Assembly: GCA_016648135.1 (NCBI GenBank)
Contig: JADDOH010008067.1
Location: 1-64,000 of the forward strand
DNA: 64,000 nucleotides
Reading direction: 5' to 3'
DNA from: Agrypnia vestita
Taxonomy: Eukaryota; Arthropoda; Insecta; Trichoptera; Phryganeidae
This document shows, one piece after another, positions 55,421 to 64,000 of the stretch. Under the pieces are notes generated by a model. It was not told where the DNA came from and ran no database searches. It saw only the letters and a list, made by a program, of their open reading frames with translations. How positions within the stretch are numbered: position 1 is the stretch's first letter; each line of letters opens with the position of its first letter. The translations under genes and the position numbers were made by a program.

Positions 55421-57528
55421 GAACGACTTGACGACGACGCTTGACCTACCAACCTTAATTATTTTGTCGATTTGACATTTTTGTAAAACAGTTTCGGTTT
55501 AAGTATGCACGATTCTGAAATCCTGAATCATCTCTACAAAGGAATGTATTTATTAAATCTGTCGAGTCTAATCTGCTTTGTTGGGTAAAGAAAAACCCAA
55601 TAAAGTTGATTATTCGACATAGCGAGATATTTTTCGAATAATTCCCAACACAAATTCCGGTACGAAGGCAATTAAAACGATCGGCTAATAACACAACCGA
55701 TGTACGAGTACATAATTACATAAATGTTTGTATGTAATTGTGGATCGCTTTTTCTGCGAAAACCTAATTAGGATAATTAACATAGTCATATTATACTGTC
55801 AGCTGATTTCGAAAGTACCCACGTATCTGGGTGGAATTTATGCTTTGTTGTGTTAATTTTGTGTGTGTGGCGAGTATGGCGAAAGAGCGAAAAGTGGCGA
55901 GAATTAATATTACCTATTTTTAACACAAAAATATTTCACGCATAGACACTATTAAAAATTTCACTGAAAAACACCAAAACTACAAATTAACAGTAAAAAA
56001 ACATTGTAACACAAAAAAACAAAAAAAAAACACAAAAAAACATAAAAACATGAAATTCTAGAAATAATTAATTTAAAAAATATTGTACAAGAATTGTTGT
56101 CTAATAATCAGATAATTATTATTAAAAACCCTAAAAATCATGTTTTTTTATCATTTTCAGAGAAATACCGTCAGCATCAGCAATATTTAGATATTCCTGA
56201 TGAGTACTTTTTTTTTCACCCGCTTCCTGTTTTATTTGGGATCGGCTCTCTATACCTTTTTTTTCCACAATACAATACATATAATCGCTTTGTCCAATAG
56301 GGTAATTTCACATTTTACAGATATCTATGAAAACATATGAAATAGACACACAAAAATTAATTATATTATGTAACTCAGTTTGTATGGTGTAGGATAATGT
56401 TTTCATCCATAATTTTATTAGAAAAATCTTAAAAAATGTTATTCCGTTAAAACGCGATATTATTTTTCATGACGTCATTTTTGCAGGAATTATTGGAAAA
56501 AATATGCATTCTATTGTATTTTGTAATTTGTTTCATTTCTGTGGTCATTGTTCGTCTTCACTTTTTTTGTTACACACCAAACAAAATCGTGTTTGCTTGG
56601 TGTTTATAAAGATTTTGCGATGTTCGTGACCTATTTTCATAAATAAAACTATCTAAGAACACATTCATAATAATAAAGGACGGATTTTCACAAGAAAAAT
56701 CCGATAACTTTCCAAAATACACGTCAGATGGTTAGATTGACATAAAAATTGATACATGACGTCACTCGCGAAAATAAGCGTTTTGGTGGAAGTTTTAAAT
56801 GGTGATTTTCCAAATCGTTTTTTAATGTTAATACACACACATTCTTTTTTTTTTCAGAAAAATATTTTCTAAAGTTAAAATTTTCTTTAAAAAAATGAAA
56901 TTACCTTATTTGGCATTCTTCTTGTTCTTCTACACACTACTCTATCATGTTGCGCTGCGTCGACCTCTTTTTATCTCCTAGAATATTCCTGATATGTACA
57001 TCATTCGTAATATTTACGTATTCCTGATAAGTACATATTAATACTTAGTAGTAGTACATAATACATATCCTTGAACGCGGGATCCCATCATATTAGTAAC
57101 AGTTGTAGTATATCGAAGAAACAAACTTCTTGACAATTCTTATAATCAGTCTTTGGGTGGCGAGCTAACCTTTAATCTAATTTATTATAATAATAATGGC
57201 CACTAGAGTAGCTATAATTTTAAATAACATAAATAAGAATATGTCTGATTTGAAAATTTCTCGCACACTTATTTTTGCATGGTTAAGTTAGCTTATACTG
57301 TGATACTTTATCCTTTTTTTAGTAATAATTAATATTTTCAACATTGAAAAATAAGTTTCACGGTAGATCGGCCCGCCCGCACTAGTTAACTTTGGCCGAA
57401 AGGTATCAATCGTTAGAGTGTTGTATATTAGTATAATTTATACACAATAAAATACCTCAGTATATTCATATTAAAATACCTCAGTAGATTCATATTAAAA
57501 ATATATAATTTTTTAACCAAGCATAATT
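55421..57528. other. Intronic stretch, low-complexity A-rich parts
   Basis: No gene. An A/C-rich low-complexity tract lies at about 55960-56055. Two 28-bp direct repeats (ttaaaatacctcagta..) occur at about 57445-57500. Confidence 0.5.
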
Positions 57529-57564
57529 AGGAAAAATCCCAAAAATGGTATTGGGATTTTTCCT
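57529..57564. repeat. Perfect 14-bp hairpin
   Basis: aggaaaaatcccaa (57529-57542) and its exact complement (57551-57564) enclose an 8-nt loop. Origin unknown. Confidence 0.75.
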
Positions 57565-58030
57565 GGTGCCATTTAATTGTACGAAAAAAATGATTTATTA
57601 ATGGTAATGATTCCAGAAAATTCATTGTTTCATACGTACTTAATTTAAATGAATACAGACATTGCGTGGTATTTTGGGAGTAATACGTGAAATAAAAATC
57701 TTTATTTTATAATATATTAAGATAAATAAAACAACAAAGAATAAAACTTTTCTCTTTCAACATTATGTTTGTAGAGTTATTATTTTTGCATCATATTCTA
57801 TTATTTATGTAGCTTCAGGGCAAACGCCTTCATATCTAATCTGTTGAAAAGGAGATAAAAGGCTTACCTTGGGTAAAAAATAATTTTTTTATATAAATTC
57901 TGACAGTTTAAGTAACCTTACGAAAAATATGCATTTTTATTTTTAATTTATAAGTTGAATTTATATTAATATATTATCTGTGTAAAAGTATAAATTAAAA
58001 TATAAACAAATCAAAAATATTTTTTTTATA
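57565..58030. other. Intronic stretch, nothing recognised
   Basis: AT-rich, no gene or structure seen. Confidence 0.5.
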
Positions 58031-58039
58031 TCTATGAAA

Positions 58040-58395
58040 TTAAGCTACTATGGGAGTCCAGTATCCAGTGTAGAGTCCAGCGGGCACAACACTGTTTCTC
58101 ATATCGGGAGTTTTGGATTTGATTCCCGGTGTGGTCACAAAACATCTATGTAATTAACTTCTGACGTGTTTCACTTCAGTAATTGGGCCACATAGTCTGT
58201 TGCAGTTTGAAAGACCTTAACATATAGAATTTCAACAATACACGAATTTCGAGATACAATACAATATTTCATATTGACTAATGATGGAATTCCATTCATT
58301 ACTTAGCTTTGTATGTTCACTAAAATATTTTTTCGTTATTTTGATTTTTCTGTATGCCTTTTCTAATTGATTAATAAATTTGTTAATAAACTCTT
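58040..58395 (+). repeat. tRNA-derived SINE-like element
   Basis: Box A-like tagagtccagcggg (58071-58084) and box B-like ggatttgattcc (58115-58126) have tRNA-like spacing. Further on come 'acttcagtaattgggcc' (about 58172), which recurs in part near 63.14 kb, and the tail motif gatttttctgtatgcc/ctaattgattaataaa (about 58340-58380). That tail is shared with the repeats at 3.9-4.2 and 27.4 kb. Confidence 0.5.
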
Positions 58396-59380
58396 TTCAC
58401 ATTTTATCTCCTGTGTTTCTTTTCACCTATAATTTATTTCACAAGGAATGCAGATATGGAGATCACTCCAAGGTTATTTTCAATTCGAAGTGTATGAACC
58501 CGAGTTTTTCTGTTTCTTGGCTGTAACTGTGGAGAGGTTGGCTTCTAGCACCAGCACCGTAAACATACAAATATCAATACTATTTGACTCACAACCCCTG
58601 GTGGGTCATGGACTCCTGAAAATTTTTCCTCCATTCATCTCAAATCGTATTTCACGCCGTTTATCTCCATTTTAAATGCATTTGAAGACGTTGTACTCCA
58701 CCATAGCTTTGATTTTCTCAAGTTCCCATGTTGGTACACATGTTGCTCATGTGTACAGCAATGACACTTTTTAATGAATCACTTATTCTCTAGTAATCAT
58801 GATTTTCGGTCACCATATCCCATGCATGCTTCTCCAGAATGCTCAATGAATTTAATATGTGGCTATGTCGATGTATGTATTAGAAATATCTCCTGGGTTG
58901 ATTGTATTACAAATGGAAGTAAGATGTGGGAATATGTGAGGAAGAAACATTAAACGAAGGAAAACTGCATACTTTAGATACATTTTAGGCATTGAGAAAC
59001 TAAAGCTTCCCTGTAAAAAGCGTTTTTGTAGTATTTCAGGTCATAAAGTGATTTACTATTTATTTTTGAAATATGTATAACAGTATGCACCTGTGCCGTA
59101 TTTTATTACGATTTCAACTCAATCTTACCAAAATTCGATCTTAAAGGTTGGCTTACTTGGAAAAAGGGTCTATATCGATCTATATTCATCTGGTAGTGAC
59201 AAATATGACGAATATTAACAGTTTGACTGGGATTGCTCAACAACATGAATAAACAAAGAAAACGTTTAACAAAAAAAATTATTGGCCAGAATTGGCAAGT
59301 AAATATAAGAAAAAAAAAAGGTTATTTATATCAGATAATTTACTCAGATCAGATCAAATCAGATAATAGAAGATAATTTT
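58396..59380. other. Intronic stretch, nothing recognised
   Basis: No gene. A 75-codon frame at 58448-58675 shows no domain. A run of gatcagatcaaatcagataa-type repeats lies at about 59330-59370. Confidence 0.45.
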
Positions 59381-59383
59381 AAA

Positions 59384-60040
59384 ATGGTTTATTACGCTTC
59401 TGTCCATGCACTACTCCAATATGGAATCATTGGATGGGGAGGGGCGTATAATAACATCATAAACACAGTGAAAGTAATCCAAAGATCAATTATAAAAGTA
59501 ATATTAAAAAAAGAAAAACCTTCTCTACACAATTACTTTTCTCTAAATTTCAAGTTCCAAAATTAGAGAATGTTTACAAAAAAACGTCAATTATACAACT
59601 AATTAAAGAAAACATAACTGCTAAATTAGAAAAAAACACATCATTAAGATTCAAAAATAATTTTAAAATCCCAAAATATAATACCAAACTGTGTCAACAA
59701 AACTACATATACCTGGGCATAAAAAACTTCAATAATCTACCTACAGATATTAAGAAAATCGATGACTTACAACAATTAAAGAAAAAAATAAACCGACACT
59801 TTAGATCGATACAATTTGACAATGCATAACAAGACATATAGCTAAGGAACAAATAAGCCAAATCCAAAATAAACTAATAAAGTGTAAGCCCCTCACCAAG
59901 CACATGAGCAAGTCTGATTTTTGGAGAGGCAAAGCAATAAAATAAAATGTATCTAAGTAGATTGTAATAGACAAATGTATTATGATTTAAATGTAGTTTT
60001 AATATTAAAAAAAATAAAATAAAAAATAAATCAAGTTTTT
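59384..60040 (+). pseudogene. CR1/Jockey-type LINE C-terminal tail and 3' UTR
   Basis: The frame at 59384-59566 encodes ALLQYGIIGWGGAYNNIIN and a VIQRSIIKVIL segment, the thumb/connection region after the catalytic box of a LINE reverse transcriptase. One frame shift later the sequence continues with QQNYIYLGIKNFNNLPTDIK (about 59695-59755) to a stop near 59829. A 3' UTR and an A-rich end at about 60010-60030 follow. No catalytic residues are present. Confidence 0.75.
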
Positions 60041-61308
60041 TTTTCCTTTATAGTAATTTTTTTGCATAAAGACCCTTTTTACATGGACACCTTCAAATAT
60101 CATCTTTTAAAACTCATTATGCAGTGGAGGAGATAAGGTAGTGGAGACGCGTGTAGAAAGCGGTTTAATATCCTGCACTGGATAAATCAGTATACTGTAA
60201 CTTGGTTGCCAACCTTTGATATGATAATATGATACACAAAGTTGAAGAATCCAAAGATCGTATTTATCCAAAAACCTAATGTGTTAGAGCCGGCGTGTAT
60301 GAAAAATTGTATGAACTTACCGAATATCCGTAAAATAAATTACTTTACTATTTAACGGACTGAATTTGTTCAAAGAAAAACAATTTATTTCGTATAAAAT
60401 ACATTAAGTCAATTTATAACTAGTGTTTTTCTTGACAGTTCCAATAGATTTTCCAATAATTAAGAATCATTGCTGTAATAAATATCCCCTTGAGTTTCAA
60501 ACGATTCTAGAAGAAGTCGATTGTTGTTTTTTAATAATTTTTGTTTATAGTAGATTCTGAACATTTTAGCAAGTATGTGTATTAACTTTTGATTAATATA
60601 TAGATGATTCCTAAGCATTCTGTCGAATCTGCAAAAAAAACATTTTTGTTTTACTATCTTTATTTAGCCAAATTATGGTGTTTTAAATTTAGTGGAATTT
60701 TCGCTTAAACTTTTTTATAACTTTTCTAACAGTTAATAGAACTGATTTACATAGTGAAACGAAAATATAATTTTTGCAGATTTAATAAGAAACGCAGGGA
60801 CCGTCAATATTTGGGACAGAAAAGTGGAATTTCGAAGAATATAAATACAATGTATTCTTAATACAAAATTTTTCTGACGGAGGAAAGTTGCCATATATCG
60901 ATTTTGGCTCAACGGGTGTCTAATCCCTGAGGATCAAAGTTTATGTGTGGATGTGCCTTTAGTTATTTCGCAAAACTTTCCTTCGATCCCTTCAATAAAA
61001 TAAAATTGATATATTAATGCAGATATATATTTTTTATGTTAGATTTCAAAGTATTTTTATGGCGATTCTAATGAAATTATACTACGGCTATTTTATATAA
61101 CACAATAACCTAAGAGTGAAGGATACCTAAAGAGGCCAGTTGAAATTTTAGCTAAAAATTAGAAAAGTGTTCTTGCATAAAATCTTTGTTGGAATTCTTG
61201 ATGTACCTATTTAGAATTTTTCAATTAAAAATATGTACTGAGTTACACGTATAGCTCATTTTACTAAATTAAATATTTGTTTCAAACTCAATATTAAAAT
61301 ATGATATA
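60041..61308. other. Intronic stretch, nothing recognised
   Basis: AT-rich; no gene, RNA or repeat that I can support. Confidence 0.5.
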
Positions 61309-61732
61309 TACAGGGTGTAACAGAGCTAGTCCACAATACTTTACAAGTGGATTCCAACCTTAATTATTAATCTAAAATGTTAATTATTAATCTAAAATGT
61401 TGTCCAACCATAAAACAATATCTTTAGTAATGGAGATAAGCGATGTCAAAGATTGCATTTATTTTTAAAATTTTCGTCTTATTTTCTGTAAAACGTTGAA
61501 ATATCATTAAAGCAATCAACACAAAATATTTACATATCACATGAAAATTTTAATTAAAATTTGCAAGGTTTTTATCATTTTTTTATTTGGATTGAAACAA
61601 ATAAATTTTTCATATATAATTTAAGTTTATTTAATGATTTTTCGTCGTTTTATATAAAATAAGTCAGAAATCTCCATCACTACTGCTTATAGAAATCCAC
61701 CTGTTTAGTGTTGTGGACTAGATATCCTGTAT
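61309..61732. mobile_element. MITE with about 40-bp terminal inverted repeats
   Basis: It starts TACAGGGTGTAACAGAGCTA and ends with the complement of TACAGGATATCTAGTCCAC. After a small gap both ends share ctagtccacaa and a 'acaagtggatt'-like stretch, giving inverted repeats of roughly 40 bp. TA/ATAT flanks are consistent with TA-type target duplication. Partial copies start at 32435 and 55299. A 21-bp tandem duplication (aattattaatctaaaatgtt) lies at about 61359-61401. Confidence 0.65.
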
Positions 61733-63480
61733 ATATCCTATATATGTGTAATTATAATTTTCAACTATTTTTTATTATTATTATTCACCTCTCGAATAGT
61801 AAATTTATAAATTGTTTATTATTATTATAAGTCATCAAAATATTTGAACACACCCTTACAAATAACATATTTAAGGATATTGAATTTTTTACATTGCTTA
61901 TTGAATATAATTTTATGGTAAGGAATGTAATGACTCTTGATTAATAAATACTTAAATAATAAAGCAATATTGGTTTTACTTATGAGTGAACAATAATTTT
62001 TGTATATTTTTATAACAATATTTAGTAAACCCGCCTTTTTTGTATTTTTATTTAAAGAAAAAGAACCATATCAGTTATATAAAACCTAGATACCTGTACA
62101 TGCAGGCATAAATAAGACGATATTTTGGTAAGAAAACCGACCCAATATAAAATACAGAGGCCAATATAAAACATTACCCTGTGTTGACATCATTACTCCA
62201 CCGTGTCCCATAAACACATCTTCTATTCGCCTTAGACCAGTAGATAAAAACAACCCTTCCTCCTCCATATTCCTCGATCTTGTGCCCTGAAAGTAACCAT
62301 TTGACTCGGGGCGAATATTCGGGGAATAAAAACAACGACCCTACGGAAGATGTGCGCGGAATTTTGATAAGAATATTTCCTTTTATGATGGTTTATGATA
62401 AATGCAACAATCGTTATTAATTTTGACAGTACCACGCGGGGTTGCGTCATGATTAAATGGCTCGCTTTCTCACTATATTGTCAACATAGCTTTTAATAAA
62501 AAAAAGCTTGTTAACCTCTACCGTAGCGTGATAGAAAATACGTAGCCACGTTGTTAAGTAGTATTTTTGGTGAAATTAAAGTTTTTTTAACGATTTAGGT
62601 TAAGAATAAAATGCTTTTACCAACTTAAATGACTTTGAAATAGAAAATATCGTACATTATTTGTATTTTTTTTTTAACTTTATACCGAATTTCTATATTT
62701 ATGGATACTCTTTATTTCTTATGTAAAATGATTTTTAAATTTATATATGCTACGCCCACTAACTTAGAATTTTATTGATTATTGATTGGTTATATATTAA
62801 ATGCACTAAGCATTGGTAATATATTTGACGACAATTATTTTAATAGCATGATGCATATTTATCTACGGCTTTTAAACAATTGTATTGTAACGAAAACAAA
62901 CTCAAAAAATATTACGTGAAATCATCATTTGGAGACGTAGTCACCATCGACGTCAATGACAGCTTCCCATTTTCTGGAAAACATTCGGTTCCGAGGCGAA
63001 TAGTGTTCAGTGTCCTGGGGGTGCATCTTTCGTCTTCTTCCACAGCCGTCAGAAGGGTCTGGTCATCAAATCCGGCGAGGTCACAATTTAACCCATGTGA
63101 TTTACTCAAGCCTGGGTGTTTTGTAATGTATGTCGCTTCTGTAATTGGGCTTCCAGGCCTGGTCGTAAAAAAAATCCCGAAGATTTAATCCTTCTTGATT
63201 TGTCGTCTAAGCTGGTATCAAAGCTTTGAAGCAAACAAACAAATCTCGACATGCCTTTTTGCCTTTTAATTTTTGACAATTTTCATCATCATGAAATGTG
63301 GAATATCATTTTTATTAATTATCCAGTCATAACTATTATAAAATAACATATAATATAACAAGTAGTCGCGAGTTGTAAAAAGTACAACAATATCTGACAC
63401 TCCCTTCTTTGCCTTATTTTTTTTTATTTATCTTAATTATTTAGTTCCACACATAATGTTGTGTGGACTAATATGTGATT
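61733..63480. other. Intronic stretch, one unique-looking block
   Basis: No gene. About 62080-62460 is of mixed composition, lacks repeat features and may be conserved non-coding DNA. About 62930-63240 contains a less AT-rich segment (with gtaattgggcttccaggcc) partly shared with the SINE-like element at 58.17 kb. Confidence 0.45.
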
Positions 63481-63484
63481 CAGA

Positions 63485-63945
63485 CATATTGCATTCCTCC
63501 ATCTTATTATTTAAATGTTTTTATAATAAAATTTTTGCACTCCAGTTTAAACCTGCTTATATTCTCCATGTTTTGAATTTCCTTTGGCAGGCTATCGAAG
63601 ATTTTTATACCTTTATACATCATACAATTTGGTGAGGTGTTTTTTTTTTGGTAGTCTTATGTTGTCGCTTCTTCTTGTACTGTAGGAATGAAAATCCTTA
63701 TTCATCTTCATCCTGTCATCAAAGTATCTGAGTACTGATCCATGTTTAATTGAAAATATTTGCACCATTACATTATATATTACATATTCTTTGATTTATG
63801 GTTTCCAGTCCTAGGCATTCAACATTTTTATTATCGTAGTTCTCCTATTACACATCAGTAATATGCGTATGGCTCTGTTTTGTACTATTTGTAGTTTTTT
63901 TGAGTTAAGTACGGAACGTTGGTAGGGAGAGCAATAAGATCATGT
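63485..63945 (-). pseudogene. CR1-type LINE C-terminal tail, frameshifted
   Basis: On the minus strand KKLQIVQNRAIRILLMCNRR (from about 63903) leads into TTIIKMLNA. After a frame change come LGLETINQRICN and MVQIFSIKHGSVLRYF, and then HSYSTRRSDNIRLPKKK (about 63640-63690). This is the post-polymerase region of CR1/Jockey-like LINEs. It differs from the tail at 59.4 kb in detail but is of the same general type. The polymerase part would lie beyond the window end. Confidence 0.75.
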
Positions 63946-64000
63946 AAAGTTGATGGGGAAAGAACAGATGAAGAGAGTACTTGCTACAATTAACTTTCTA

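Noticed and set aside
55960..56055. Possible polyadenylated retrocopy tail
   Set aside because: The A-rich tract is mixed with regular C residues (low-complexity CAAAAA type) and no gene-like sequence precedes it.
1..64000. CRISPR arrays, rRNA genes, bacterial-type operons, viral structural genes
   Set aside because: No regularly spaced identical repeats with unique spacers, no rRNA signatures, no ribosome binding sites or gene clusters, and no viral structural protein motifs were visible.
48554..64000. Search for Beat-like exon 3 (second immunoglobulin Cys, YRCEVS-type motif)
   Set aside because: No open segment with that motif and flanking splice sites was found in any frame; the exon probably lies beyond the window.

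Overview
The window looks like gene-poor nuclear DNA of an insect, most likely a moth or butterfly. It is AT-rich throughout. It carries spliced-type exons, long introns and many decayed transposons, and it has no bacterial signals such as operons, ribosome binding sites or rRNA. The lepidopteran guess rests on the repeat set: Helitrons ending in CTAG, piggyBac ends starting CCCTAG, mariner of the cecropia/mellifera type, Penelope-like elements, and repeats ending in 'cctctttataatattag'. No species-diagnostic gene was found, so the order is an inference.

Only one host gene is convincingly visible, on the plus strand. A GC-rich, CpG-rich block at about 26.85-27.05 kb leads into a first coding exon (27053-27131) that encodes a signal peptide. 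Its GTGAGT donor matches, in phase, an acceptor 21.2 kb downstream. The second exon (48348-48553) encodes the first part of an immunoglobulin V-type domain resembling the Beaten path (Beat) axon-guidance family. That exon ends in GTAAGT, and I found no further exon before 64 kb, so the gene runs off the window. Two tiny upstream ORFs that share a TGATG stop/start precede the main ATG.

The first 26 kb (upstream of the gene) hold LINE 3' ends at 5.5, 15.0, 20.7 and 23.1 kb, three Helitrons (8.2, 11.3, 23.6 kb), a Penelope-like GIY-YIG endonuclease fragment (20.1 kb), tRNA-like short repeats, hairpins and an unexplained GC island at 13.4 kb.

The large intron (27.1-48.3 kb) is a transposon sink. 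It holds a PIF/Harbinger-type MITE (35.2 kb), a hAT-type element with 8-bp target duplication (36.9 kb), a pogo/Tigger-type element (38.5 kb), Penelope termini (30.2, 33.9, 35.9, 39.9 kb), a mariner with an internal deletion (41.1 kb), a decayed LINE reverse transcriptase (43.9 kb), an internally deleted piggyBac (44.7 kb) and a very fresh 5'-truncated LINE with 11-bp target duplication (46.9 kb).

From 48.5 kb to the end (next intron) there is a second, nearly identical mariner, a tandem array of about 116-bp units, further LINE tails and MITEs, and long AT-rich stretches where I see nothing. The most unusual recurring signal is a hammerhead-ribozyme-like core found at eight sites in several repeat families, nearly always with one extra base after CTGANGA.
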